DNA of 47,385 bases, taken from the NCBI GenBank assembly GCA_001298555.1, contig LJCW01000343.1, positions 1 to 47,385 of the forward strand. The letters run 5' to 3'. A program made the position numbers and the translations under genes. The notes under the pieces were generated by a model. It worked only from the letters and a program-made list of their open reading frames with translations, did no database searches and was not told the origin of the DNA. Numbering within the stretch: position 1 is the first letter of the stretch; every line of letters begins with the position of its first letter. This document shows, piece by piece, positions 7,649 to 15,874 of the stretch. The stretch is from Actinobacteria bacterium OV450. GTDB taxonomy: Bacteria > Actinomycetota > Actinomycetes > Streptomycetales > Streptomycetaceae.

Positions 7649-7957
7649 CTACGGCGTCAGGTCGGCGTAGAAGATGACGTCGTCCGTGCGGTGGCCGTCC
7701 TCGACGGCGCCCGCCGCACGTCGGCAGGCGCAGCTCGGGGCGCTGCGTCTCGGCGTCGTCCTTGTGGGGCGAGGACGGAGACGCCCTTCTCGCCCGGGGT
7801 GGCCTCCCCGAGCCACCAGCCCGGGGTGTGCACCTCCGTGTCGGCGTCGGCACGCCGAGCTCGCCGGTGGCTGGGTCCACTACCAGGGCGACCGTCTTCT
7901 TCGTGTCCGCGCCCGCCGCGCCGAACTTCATGCCGGCCGACTTCGACGGGGGGGGTG
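7649..7957 (-). pseudogene. Class F sortase remnant (frameshifted, internally deleted)
   Basis: Read on the minus strand, pieces of a class F (actinobacterial) sortase appear in shifting frames: DPATGELGVP (near 7870), then in another frame TEVHTPGWWLGEATPGEKG and VSVLA, then after another shift HKDDAETQRPELR, the catalytic Cys motif LPTCGG, and finally in a third frame EDGHRTDDVIFYADLTP with its stop at 7649. The ~70 residues normally lying between the catalytic His and Cys are missing. At least three frameshifts plus a deletion make it non-functional. The 5' part is cut off at an eight-base G-run (7948-7955), beyond which foreign sequence begins. Confidence 0.75.
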
Positions 7958-8022
7958 CCCCTATCTCTTTGGTCAAGGGAAACGGGGCTGCGTTGGATCG
8001 GGTAGCCGGGCAACATGGCGGG

Positions 8023-8508
8023 GTGGCTGATCTTCTGTGGGATGACGTGAGCTGTTTCTTCGACCCCGACCTGATGGGGTCGCTGCCGGATGTGCGTGTC
8101 CCGGATTGCTCGGCGAAGGACTGGCAGACGGTCCTCGACCTCATCGAGGAGAGAGGCTGGAAGTGCCAGTACTCCGAAGGCGAGACGGTGCTGCCGGTGC
8201 CTCGGGCGGGGACCGTGCTGTCCCGCCCGGCGGACGCTGAGTGCCCGCAGCTGCGGGTCTGGCCGACTGCTGACGTGCTGGCGATCTTCCGTTTCCTTGA
8301 CGACGAGGTCATCGACTTCGATGTCGACCTGCGGGAGCTGCAGGGCCAGGAGCGACTTGATGTGTTCTGCGGCTTCTTGTGGGAGATCGGGCAACGCTTG
8401 GGCAAGCCGGTCCTGATGGATCCGGAGGGTGACTACGGTCATCCCGTGCTCGGCTTCGATGTCGAGGTCGATCGGGTCGTCCTCCTGGCTGATCCGCTGG
8501 TCATGTGA
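8023..8508 (+). CDS. Hypothetical acidic protein
   Basis: A 161-residue acidic protein of unknown function. It is soluble, with no signal or membrane segment. Recognisable blocks are WDDVSCFFDPDLMGSLPDV, LRVWPTADVLAIFRFL and DVDLRELQGQERLDVFCGFL, followed by GDYGHPVLGFD and a VVLLADP end. The composition is ordinary streptomycete coding sequence, so the gene is probably intact. GTG 8023 is preferred; an in-frame TTG at 7993 is possible, and both sites are weak. The last three codons run into the convergent transposase gene (8-base overlap), suggesting the IS inserted at or next to its stop. It could instead be an IS passenger. Confidence 0.65.
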   Translation: MADLLWDDVSCFFDPDLMGSLPDVRVPDCSAKDWQTVLDLIEERGWKCQYSEGETVLPVPRAGTVLSRPADAECPQLRVWPTADVLAIFRFLDDEVIDFDVDLRELQGQERLDVFCGFLWEIGQRLGKPVLMDPEGDYGHPVLGFDVEVDRVVLLADPLVM

Positions 8509-9706
8509 CCGGGGCTGCCGGCCGCGATTCGTAGAAGATTCCGTCGCGGAGCATCGCGAAGAGGACGTCGGCCCGGCGTCGGGCGAGGCAGAGGAGAGCC
8601 TGGGTGTGGTGCTTGCCCTGGGAGATTTTCTTGTCGTAGTAGGCCCGGGATGCCGGGTCGCCCAGGGCGGCGAACGCGGAGAGGAAGAAGGCCCGTTTGA
8701 GCTGCCTGTTCCCTCTTCGGGAGGGCTGTTCGCCACGGATCGAAGACCCTGAGCTGCGGGTCGCGGGGGCGAGTCCCGCGTAGGCGGCGAGGTGGCCTGC
8801 GGTGGGGAAGGTGCTGCCGTCGCCGACCTCGATCAGGATCCGTGCGCCGGTCCTGACCCCGATACCCGGCATCGAGGTCAGGACCTTGGAAAGAGGGTGG
8901 GCGTCCAGGAGTTCCTCGATCCGTCCGGCCAGGAGTTTGCGCTGGTGGAGGACGGCGGCGAGGGATTCGGCCAGGCTCGGGACAATCAGAGCGGCCGCGT
9001 CGGTGCCGGGCACCACCACCGTCTGTTCGTCCAGGGCGGTGAAGATGTCCTCGACCAGCCGCTCGGCCATCCGCGGGGCCTTCGGCCGTAACAGTGTGAC
9101 CAGGCGGCGTCGTCCGGCCTTGCGGATCTGGTCCGGTGACCCGAACCGTTCCAGCAGGGCCAGGACGGCCGGGTGCTGCAACCTGGGCCCCAGTACCCGT
9201 TCCAGCGACGGGTGGATCTGGGTCAGCAGGCCGTGGAGCCGGTTCGCGACGCGGGTTGCTTCCCCTGTGAGGTCGTCGTCGAATCCGACGATCATCTCCA
9301 GCTCGGCGATCGTCTCGTCCTCGCCGTCGATCGCCCGCAGCGTGTGGGGCATCGCGCGGGACGCGTCCGCGATGATGAACGCGTCCCTCGCGTCGGTCTT
9401 GGCCTCGCCGGGATAGAGGTCGGCGATCCGCCGCATCGTAAGGCCCGGTAAGTAGGCGACCGGGCAGCCCATGTCCCGGGCCACTGCCAGCGGCAGGGCG
9501 CCGATCGAGGCCGGCTGGTCGACCACGACCAGCACCGTTCCGTGCTTGGCCTGCAGCTTCGCGAACAGTTCGCGGAGCTTGGGCTCGGTGTTGGGCAGCC
9601 GCTTGTCGAAGGCCTTCTTGCCGGCCGGGGTGACGGCGGTGGCGTGGTGTTCGCTCTTGCCGACGTCCAGGCCGAGGAAGACGTCGATGTCGCCGATATC
9701 GATCAC
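8501..9706 (-). CDS. IS110-family transposase
   Basis: A full-length 401-residue DEDD transposase/recombinase that moves the element with guidance from a bridge RNA in characterised members. The N-terminal RuvC-like domain has GLDVGKSEH (D14), VVVDQPAS (D63) and KTDARDAF (D105, D108). The C-terminal transposase_20 domain has SMPGIGVRTGARILIE, HLAAYAGLAPATRSSGSS (catalytic-serine region) and RRGNRQLKRAFFLSAF. Start GTG 9706 follows GGAGGGG at seven bases. No frameshift or internal stop is seen, so the element may be active. Confidence 0.95.
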   Translation of the reverse strand: MIDIGDIDVFLGLDVGKSEHHATAVTPAGKKAFDKRLPNTEPKLRELFAKLQAKHGTVLVVVDQPASIGALPLAVARDMGCPVAYLPGLTMRRIADLYPGEAKTDARDAFIIADASRAMPHTLRAIDGEDETIAELEMIVGFDDDLTGEATRVANRLHGLLTQIHPSLERVLGPRLQHPAVLALLERFGSPDQIRKAGRRRLVTLLRPKAPRMAERLVEDIFTALDEQTVVVPGTDAAALIVPSLAESLAAVLHQRKLLAGRIEELLDAHPLSKVLTSMPGIGVRTGARILIEVGDGSTFPTAGHLAAYAGLAPATRSSGSSIRGEQPSRRGNRQLKRAFFLSAFAALGDPASRAYYDKKISQGKHHTQALLCLARRRADVLFAMLRDGIFYESRPAAPVT

Positions 9707-9944
9707 GTGCAGGCCCCTCCATCACGCGTTCATCCGGCCTTGCCTCGGCACCGAGCTGCCACACCCACGTTACGGAGAGCTCTTCCGGCCTGGGTAAGCC
9801 GGTGCTCAAGCCCCTCATCAGCGGTCCGTCGATGCCTCCGGGCCCGGTGACACCACCCCCCGGATCATCAACCGCAACAAGGGGGGAAAGTCATGCCGGA
9901 CCCGAAGGCCGGTAGCCCCATTGCGGAGCCACGAAGAAGGTAAC
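9707..9944 (-). ncRNA. Candidate IS110 bridge-RNA region (5' leader of transposase)
   Basis: In the IS110 group the non-coding end upstream of the transposase is transcribed into a bridge RNA with target- and donor-binding loops. Here about 240 bases upstream of the GTG carry no plausible gene but several hairpins on the minus strand: CTCGG-TG-CCGAG (near 9743-9755), ACCGGC...GCCGGA (9780-9805) and CCGGCCTTCGGGTCCGG (9897-9913). The call rests on position and family knowledge; exact RNA ends are unknown. Confidence 0.35.
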
Positions 9945-9950
9945 GGGGGG

Positions 9951-10239
9951 GAGGGCCGTTGCCGTGCCGCCCACGGGGGCCGTCGCGGACGCATTGCCGA
10001 CCTCGGGGTCCGGTGGAAGCCCGGGACCGGCAGCGCCGCGGGCCGCCAGGCGCCCGTGACCTACACGGTCGGCGCGGTGGACACGAGGGCGCGCCGCGTG
10101 CGGGGGCGGGGCGGCGAGGGTGGGGGAGCATGGCGGGCTCCCGTCTCCGGGCCTGGGTCGTCGGGGGGCGGGGGCGGCCGGCCTGGGTCGTCGGGGGCGG
10201 GGCGGCCGTTTCGGCGGTACGGGGCCGTGTAAGGGCCAT
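9951..10239 (-). pseudogene. Possible 5' half of the disrupted sortase gene
   Basis: No intact gene fits here. On the minus strand a Pro/Ala/Thr-rich frame ending in LPPDPEVGNASATAPVGG runs into the G-run at 9951, in register with the sortase fragment that resumes at 7957 if the intervening 2 kb are removed. Upstream, a possible ATG at 10239 opens a Pro/Arg-rich frame, but the expected membrane segment is not seen intact and frames shift. This is therefore a degraded leader at best. The alternative is unrelated non-coding sequence. Confidence 0.25.
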
Positions 10240-10306
10240 CCGTCGAAGGGGTGACAGTTGTCCGGAACTTGCCCGGCGGCCCGGGGACACCCCACGGCAT
10301 GCGAAA

Positions 10307-10333
10307 GCCCTCCCGGTGCGGCACCGGGAGGGC
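10307..10333 (-). terminator. Terminator of the small basic gene
   Basis: GCCCTCCCGGTGC (10307-10319) and GCACCGGGAGGGC (10321-10333) form a 13-bp perfect stem. On the minus strand it is followed by TTTCGC. It lies 36 bases past the stop at 10369. Confidence 0.75.
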
Positions 10334-10368
10334 GGGCAGCGCGCGCCGCGGGGGCGCGGGGCGTGGGA

Positions 10369-10572
10369 TCAGCTCAGGCCTCTGCTGCGTTCGCCGATGC
10401 GGTCACCCTGCGGAGTCCCGGCCCGCTTGAGGGCCGCCTTCGTGTGCAGTCCGCCCTTGACCTTGCTGCGTACCGGCCCGCTGAAGCCGTGGCCCGCCGG
10501 ACGCGGCGGCCGATCCGGCTCCGAGACCTGGAAGGCCTCTCGGAAATCCCGCTTCTGCTGCTCTTTGCTCAT
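10369..10572 (-). CDS. Small basic hypothetical protein (67 aa)
   Basis: Starts MSKEQQKRDFREAFQVSEPD and ends in a basic, Gly-rich half (SKVKGGLHTKAALKRAGTP, then QGDRIGERSRGLS). ATG 10572 follows GAAGGAG at about ten bases. A GTG nine codons upstream (10599) is the alternative. There is no signal peptide or membrane segment. The basic C-terminal half suggests a nucleic-acid-associated or ribosome-associated role, but this is inference only. It is single, with its own terminator. Confidence 0.65.
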   Translation of the reverse strand: MSKEQQKRDFREAFQVSEPDRPPRPAGHGFSGPVRSKVKGGLHTKAALKRAGTPQGDRIGERSRGLS

Positions 10573-10670
10573 CCCGTCGTCAACTCCTTCGGGAAGCACC
10601 CAATCGGACTATTGGGATCGTATGCAGATATGCGGAGCAACGCACCCGGACCGCATGTAAAAACTCCCGA

Positions 10671-12629
10671 TCAAGGACGTGGCGGGCTAGGCCGCTCCGA
10701 CTGCTCCACCAGCCGGCGCGTGAGCTCCTCCGGGCACGGCGTACCGCGCGGCAGCTGGTACTTCGCCGCCACCCGGTACACCCCCGGCCCCGGCGCCAGC
10801 AGCTCCGTCCACACGTCGCCCGCCGGGTCGGGAGCCGCCTTGAACAGGCACCCCGCCGTGTTCGCGTACTCCTTCGGCAGGGCCCCCGAGCCCGAGCCGC
10901 CGCTCCCGCCCCCGCCGCGCGCCTTCGACGCGAACGTCTCCTGCGGCGGCGGCACCGCCTTGCCCGACCCGTCCACCAGGCCCAGCCACGGGGAGTGCGG
11001 GATCCGCACCAGCACCCGCCCCGCCGCCTGCACGTCGATGACCAGCTGGTCCGCGCCCGCCCGGACCACCGTGGCCCGCCCGGACACCAGGTCGGTCGGC
11101 TCTGCGACCTCGAAGAGCTTCCAGTTCTCGTCGCCCCACACCTGCTGGAGATACGGGAGCCCCCCGCGCACCAGCTCGGCCTCGTCCTCCCCGCCCGAAT
11201 CGGGTTTGCCGGCCGGCAGCACCACGTAGTGCACGGCCCAGCGGCCCAGCCACTCCCGGTAGCTGTCGGCGCTGAGGGTGTCGTCGTAGAAGAGCGGGTT
11301 CCGCTCCAGGTCCGCCTGCCGGTTCCAGCCGCGCGCGAGGTTCACGTACGCGGGGAAGGCCGAGGACTCGCGGTGGCTGCTGGCCGGAACCACCTCCACC
11401 CGCCCGCGCTCGGCACCCGCCTTCTTCAGCTGGTCGACCAGCGGGGCCAGCTCCCGGTTCCAGGCGGCCACCGGGGTGGTACGGACGATGTCCGTGATGC
11501 TGTTCGTGGTGATCCAGACGTTGATCCCGACGCACGCGAAGAGCACCGCGTACCAGTGCCGGCTGCGCGGGACCGAGTACGGGAGGGCCGCGAGCAGCGC
11601 CGCCCCGCCGAACAGCATGACCATCCGGGTCACGTTCGAGCCGACCTGCGAGTCGATCGCCCAGGTCAGCAGCACCCCGAAGGTGTAGACGGCGGAAGCG
11701 ATCCGGACGGTCTTCCACCGCTTCGGTACGAGGAACAGGATCGCCAGCCCGAACAGGAACGGCGGCGCGGCCGAGCCCAGCTTCATCGGCTGCGTCCCCG
11801 AGAACGGGAACAGCCACGCCGACAGCCCGACGACCGCCACCGGGGCCAGGCCCAGCGCGTACGCCCCCGGCCGGCGCCCGGACAGGAACAGCGCGGCCGC
11901 GATCACCCCGAGGAAGAGCCCGGCCACGGGGCTGGACGCGGTCGCGAGCCCGGCCAGCGGGGCCGCCACGGCCGCCTTGGCCCAGCGCCGCTCCGCCCAT
12001 TTGCGGGGCCAGCAGAACACGGCGGCGACCGCACCGAGCGCGAACATCGCGCCGAGCCCGAAGGTGACCCGGCCGGACAGGGCGTTGCAGAGCAGCCCGT
12101 ACACCCCGGCCAGGGCCGGCCACAGCGGCTCGCGGACGGCGCCGCGGCAGCGGGTCAGGATCAGCGCGAGCAGCCCGGCCGAGACCGTTCCGGCGACCAT
12201 CATCGTGGTCCGCACGCCGATCATGTACATCACGTACGGGGACACGACGCTGTACGAGACGGGGTGCATGCCGCCGTACCAGGCGAGGTTGTACGCCGAG
12301 TCCGGATGCCGGCCGACGAACTCGGCCCAGGCGTCCTGGGCGGCCAGGTCGCCGCCGCTGTTGGCGAAGCAGAAGAACCACACCACGTGCAGGACCGCGG
12401 CCAGCGCGGTGGCGACGACCACCGGGTGCCGGCGGGCCAGGCCGAGGGCCCGTCCCGTGCCCCCTATGCCGCCGGGCGCGGCCTCGGGCACGTCCGACGC
12501 GGAGGCCGGCCCGGACGCGGACGCCGGCCCTGACGCCGGCCCCGACGCGGACGTGGACGCGGGCACACCGGAGCGGCCGGCGGCTGCCGGTGTGCCCCGG
12601 CCCTGGCTGTGCTGCTCAGCGGTGGTCAC
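10671..12629 (-). CDS. Large multi-pass membrane protein, GT-C-like architecture
   Basis: A 652-residue protein. A Ser/Ala/Gly/Pro-repeat cytoplasmic leader of about 60 residues is followed by around eleven hydrophobic helices between residues 70 and 380, then a soluble C-terminal domain of about 250 residues. The first loop after helix 1 (GGDLAAQDAWAEF) and the long extracytoplasmic C-terminal domain resemble GT-C glycosyltransferases, but no diagnostic motif proves this; similar streptomycete proteins are often labelled MFS transporter. The domain contains RGGGGSGGSGSG, a flexible linker. Start GTG 12629 has GGGGAG 11 bases upstream. It lies downstream of the D,D-carboxypeptidase gene beyond a strong terminator, so a cell-envelope role is plausible. 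Confidence 0.75.
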   Translation of the reverse strand: MTTAEQHSQGRGTPAAAGRSGVPASTSASGPASGPASASGPASASDVPEAAPGGIGGTGRALGLARRHPVVVATALAAVLHVVWFFCFANSGGDLAAQDAWAEFVGRHPDSAYNLAWYGGMHPVSYSVVSPYVMYMIGVRTTMMVAGTVSAGLLALILTRCRGAVREPLWPALAGVYGLLCNALSGRVTFGLGAMFALGAVAAVFCWPRKWAERRWAKAAVAAPLAGLATASSPVAGLFLGVIAAALFLSGRRPGAYALGLAPVAVVGLSAWLFPFSGTQPMKLGSAAPPFLFGLAILFLVPKRWKTVRIASAVYTFGVLLTWAIDSQVGSNVTRMVMLFGGAALLAALPYSVPRSRHWYAVLFACVGINVWITTNSITDIVRTTPVAAWNRELAPLVDQLKKAGAERGRVEVVPASSHRESSAFPAYVNLARGWNRQADLERNPLFYDDTLSADSYREWLGRWAVHYVVLPAGKPDSGGEDEAELVRGGLPYLQQVWGDENWKLFEVAEPTDLVSGRATVVRAGADQLVIDVQAAGRVLVRIPHSPWLGLVDGSGKAVPPPQETFASKARGGGGSGGSGSGALPKEYANTAGCLFKAAPDPAGDVWTELLAPGPGVYRVAAKYQLPRGTPCPEELTRRLVEQSERPSPPRP

Positions 12630-12692
12630 TGGTCACTGCTCTACTCCCCGGACTCCCCGGATTCTCTGCGGCCCGTTCCCCGGGTCCCAGGA

Positions 12693-12734
12693 CGCGCGGC
12701 GGCGCCCCGGGGTTGCCCGGGGCGCCGCCGCGCG
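12693..12734 (-). terminator. Strong hairpin terminator after the carboxypeptidase gene
   Basis: A perfect 19-bp stem, 12693-12711 with 12716-12734, closes over a four-base loop (GTTG). It starts seven bases beyond the stop of the D,D-carboxypeptidase gene at 12741. There is no long T-tract, as is usual for streptomycete terminators. Confidence 0.8.
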
Positions 12735-12740
12735 CACTCG

Positions 12741-15689
12741 TCAGCCGATACGGGTCAGCTTGCTTCCGATACCCGGCGCGACGAGGTCACTCTGCAGCGC
12801 CACCGGTACCTTCACCTGGCTGGCCCCCTCACCGACGGTCAGCATGCCGATCTCGGTGCCCGCCTTGGCGGTCTGCGGGAGCTTGGCGTCCCCGTCGGCC
12901 AGCTTGATGTCGACCGTGAGCGAGGGCCAGCCGACCGCCTCCACGTCAGCGGTCGCGATGACCGGGGTGTGCCCGCCGAGGCCGTCGTCCACGTACCCGA
13001 CGACATCGCCCTTCTTCACGACCGGCGCGTTCACCAGCATCTTCTGCGTGGCCAGCATGACCTGCTTGCTCGCCGCGATCGCCGTGTCGAGGATCGGGAC
13101 GCCGTACTGGCCGAGCACCGCGCCGACGATCAGCTGGTTCGTCTTGCCGACCTTCTTCTCGGCGGCGAAGAGCAGGTTGCCTCCGGCCTTGGTGGTGGAG
13201 CCGGTCTTGATGCCGAGCGCACCGTTGCCCGGGATGAGGGTGTTGTAGTTGCGCCACTTCTTGCCGTACGGGTCGGTCCACTCCGGCAGCCTGGTGATCG
13301 CGACCAGCTCCGGCATCTCCACGACCTTGAGACCGAGCTTGACCTGGTCCTCGGCGGTGCTGACCGTCGTCGCGTCCAGACCCGAGGGGTCCGTGTACGT
13401 GGTGTTGGCCATGCCGAGTTCCCGGGCCGCGTCGTTCATCTTCTTGACGAACGCGTCCTGGTCGCCGCCGGAGTCCCAGCGCGCGAGCAGCCGCGCGACG
13501 TTGTTGGCCGAAGGGATCATGATCGCGGCGAGGGCGTCGTACTCCGAGATCTTGTCGCCCGCCTTGAGCGTGCCGACCGTGGACTCGCCCTCGGAGCTCT
13601 TGGCGCCGTCGTCGACCGCCGTCTTGTCGACGTCGATCATCGGACCCTTCTCCCCCTTCTTGAGGGGGTGGTCCTTCAGGATCACGTACGCCGTCATGGT
13701 CTTCGCGACGCTGCCGATGGCGACCGGCTTCTGATCGCCGAAGCTGCCGACGGTGCCGAGGCCCGCGGCGGCCATGTATCCCTGGCCCTCCTTCGGCCAG
13801 GGCAGGACCGGGTTGCCGCCGTCGAAGGTGTACGAGGACTTCGCGGTCATCGTGAGCTTCGGCTCGGGCAGCGGGCGCACGAGCTGGACCACGGCCAGGA
13901 TGACCGCGAGGAGCACGACCAGCGGGGCGTAGATCTTGAACCGGCGGATGAACGTGCGCAGGGGGCTCGGCGGCGGGGGCGGGTTGTTGGTGAGGTCCGC
14001 GAGCAGGTCGAGCGGCGGCTTGGGCGGCAGCGGCTGCTGCGTCGTCCGCTCGGTCCGCTCGGGTACGGGGGCCGGAGCCGAGGCCCCGGGCTTGGCCGGG
14101 GCCGCGGGGTTGGCCGGGGCCGCGGGCTTGGCGGTCGGCTTGGCGGTCGTCGGCTGCGCGGCCGGGCGCTCGTCCTCGTCCTTGCGCAGCGGTACGAACG
14201 TGCTGGCCCGCTCCCCGCCGACCGCCTTCGGCGGCACGGGCCGGGAGGCGACGGGCTTGTCCGGAGCCTTTGCCTCCGGCTTCACGGCCCGGAAGACGGC
14301 GGTGCGCTCGCTGTCCGCGGACTCGTCGGAGGGCTTGGCACCACCGGAAGCGGAATCCACCTTGGGAGCGCGGAAGACGGCAGTGCGCTCGCTGTCGTCC
14401 GCGCCCGGCTTCCCGGCGGACGCCGTAGCGGCATCCGCACCACCCTCGCCGGTGGCGCCCGCGGCTCGGCCGGCACCCGGCTTCCCGGAGGACGCACCGG
14501 CCTCGGCCGGCTTGTCGGTGCCGCTCTTGGCCGGCGCATCGTCCGCCTCCGGCTTGGCGGCCCCAGCCGCGTCCGCCCCGGCCTTGGCCGAACCGGAACC
14601 CGAGCCCGGCTTCACGGCCCGGAAGACGGCCGTGCGCTCACTGTCGTCCCCGCCCGGCTTCCCGGCGGACGCCGCACCGGCACCCGCCGGCTTGTCCGAA
14701 CCACCCTTGACCGACGCATCCTCCACGCCCGGCTTGGCGGTGGAGGCGGCGGCGTCCGCGTCGGCCTTCGCGGAAGCGGAAGCCGGCTTCACGGCCCGGA
14801 ACACCGCCGTGCGCTCACTGTCGTCCCCGCCCGGCTTCCCGGCGGACGCCGCACCGGCACCCGCCGGCTTGTCCGAACCACCCTTGACCGACGCATCGTC
14901 CGCGCCCGGCTTGGCGGTGGAGGCGGCATCCGCGCCCGGCTTGGCGGCAGTGGCGGCGTCCGCGTCGGTCTTCGCGGAAGCGGAAGCCGGCTTCACGGCC
15001 CGGAACACCGCCGTGCGCTCACTGTCGTCCCCGCCCGGCTTCCCGGCGGACACCGCACCGGCACCCGCCGGCTTGTCCGAACCACCCTTGACCGACGCAT
15101 CGTCCGCGCCCGGCTTGGCGGCCCCAGCCGCGTCCGTCCCGGCCTTGGCCGAACCGGAACCCGAGCCCGGCTTCACGGCCCGGAACACCGCCGTGCGCTC
15201 GCCGTCGTCCGCCGACTCCTTGGCCGGCTGGCCGGCACCCGACTTGCCCGCGGGCGCATCGTCCACGCCCGGCTTGGCGGCAGTGGCGGCGTCCGCGCCG
15301 GCCTTAGCGGAACCGGAAGCCGAGCCCGGCTTCACGGCGCGGGAGACGGCCGTGCGCTCGCCCTCGTCCGCCGGAGTCCCGGCAGCCGTCGGCTCGGCCG
15401 GCTTGTCGGCGGGCGCGGGCGTGGCGGCCTTCGCGGGTGCCGGGGCGGAAGCGGAATCCGGCTTCGGGGTGCGGGGGGCTTCGGACGAGTCGGAGTCGGA
15501 GTCCACCCGTCCGGAGGACTCCGGTTCGGACGTGGCGACCCACGCCGCCACCGCCTCGCGCAGCGGATCCGTCCCGGACTCGGGGTCCCGCGGCCGGAAC
15601 ACCGACAGCCTCGGGTCACGCTCCGCGGAGGACTTCGCCGCCCCCGGCGCTCCTTCATCAACCGACTTGTCGGGGGACTCGCCCGCCAC
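12741..15689 (-). CDS. D-alanyl-D-alanine carboxypeptidase (S11/PBP5-type) with long repetitive cytoplasmic tail
   Basis: A 982-residue class C penicillin-binding protein that trims the terminal D-Ala from peptidoglycan stem peptides. The S11 domain at the C-terminus has all three motifs: SVAK (S660, K663), SAN (S727) and KTGST (K828). It is anchored by one helix at about 585-605 (YAPLVVLLAVILAVVQLV), placing the first ~580 residues in the cytoplasm. That part is disordered Ala/Lys/Pro/Asp sequence with seven copies of ERTAV(F/S)RA, far longer than in ordinary PBP5 proteins (about 400 residues). GTG 15689 is chosen for GAGGAGG at five bases; the frame is open further upstream without a site. 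Confidence 0.93.
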   Translation of the reverse strand: MAGESPDKSVDEGAPGAAKSSAERDPRLSVFRPRDPESGTDPLREAVAAWVATSEPESSGRVDSDSDSSEAPRTPKPDSASAPAPAKAATPAPADKPAEPTAAGTPADEGERTAVSRAVKPGSASGSAKAGADAATAAKPGVDDAPAGKSGAGQPAKESADDGERTAVFRAVKPGSGSGSAKAGTDAAGAAKPGADDASVKGGSDKPAGAGAVSAGKPGGDDSERTAVFRAVKPASASAKTDADAATAAKPGADAASTAKPGADDASVKGGSDKPAGAGAASAGKPGGDDSERTAVFRAVKPASASAKADADAAASTAKPGVEDASVKGGSDKPAGAGAASAGKPGGDDSERTAVFRAVKPGSGSGSAKAGADAAGAAKPEADDAPAKSGTDKPAEAGASSGKPGAGRAAGATGEGGADAATASAGKPGADDSERTAVFRAPKVDSASGGAKPSDESADSERTAVFRAVKPEAKAPDKPVASRPVPPKAVGGERASTFVPLRKDEDERPAAQPTTAKPTAKPAAPANPAAPAKPGASAPAPVPERTERTTQQPLPPKPPLDLLADLTNNPPPPPSPLRTFIRRFKIYAPLVVLLAVILAVVQLVRPLPEPKLTMTAKSSYTFDGGNPVLPWPKEGQGYMAAAGLGTVGSFGDQKPVAIGSVAKTMTAYVILKDHPLKKGEKGPMIDVDKTAVDDGAKSSEGESTVGTLKAGDKISEYDALAAIMIPSANNVARLLARWDSGGDQDAFVKKMNDAARELGMANTTYTDPSGLDATTVSTAEDQVKLGLKVVEMPELVAITRLPEWTDPYGKKWRNYNTLIPGNGALGIKTGSTTKAGGNLLFAAEKKVGKTNQLIVGAVLGQYGVPILDTAIAASKQVMLATQKMLVNAPVVKKGDVVGYVDDGLGGHTPVIATADVEAVGWPSLTVDIKLADGDAKLPQTAKAGTEIGMLTVGEGASQVKVPVALQSDLVAPGIGSKLTRIG
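14288..15360 (-). repeat. In-frame repeats encoding ERTAVFRAVKP units
   Basis: Within the cytoplasmic tail, seven units beginning with ERTAVFRA (one has Ser for Phe) are separated by 25-75 residues of Ala/Gly/Lys/Asp-rich linker. Three of the linkers share DDASVKGGSDKPAGAG and are near-identical at DNA level, so recent unequal crossover is likely. A degenerate eighth unit (ERASTFVPLRK) lies closer to the membrane helix. Confidence 0.85.
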
Positions 15690-15874
15690 CAGTTCCTCCT
15701 CGATCGCGCCGCGTCCGGCTGTCCGAATGTCTAACAGTGTCCCGTGTCGTGGGTATCGCCCTCGTGCTAGACGAGAACGACATAGCGCTGGTTCCCCCAC
15801 AAAGCGACCATGCGCTCTCGACAGATGAATGTGAGAGGCGTCACCCTGTCACTCATCCACGCGGGGAGGCATGG

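Larger units (their letters stand above)
8501..9944 (-). mobile_element. IS110-family insertion sequence (ends approximate)
   Basis: One intact IS110-type transposase with about 240 bases of non-coding leader. IS110 elements lack terminal inverted repeats, so the ends cannot be fixed by eye. The right-hand end is placed just before the seven-base G-run at 9945-9951. The left-hand end is either near the transposase stop (about 8500) or, if the hypothetical gene is carried along, next to the G-run at 7948-7955. The two G-runs flanking 7956-9944 could mark the original target. Confidence 0.6.

Noticed and set aside
7510..10370. Intact integrative element at tRNA-Arg
   Set aside because: No integrase gene and no second copy of the tRNA 3' end in the window; only an IS and decayed genes are seen.
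12609..15734. Very long plus-strand open frame antisense to the carboxypeptidase gene
   Set aside because: Arg/Gly/Leu-rich shadow caused by high third-position GC and by the repeats on the opposite strand; no ribosome-binding site or domain.
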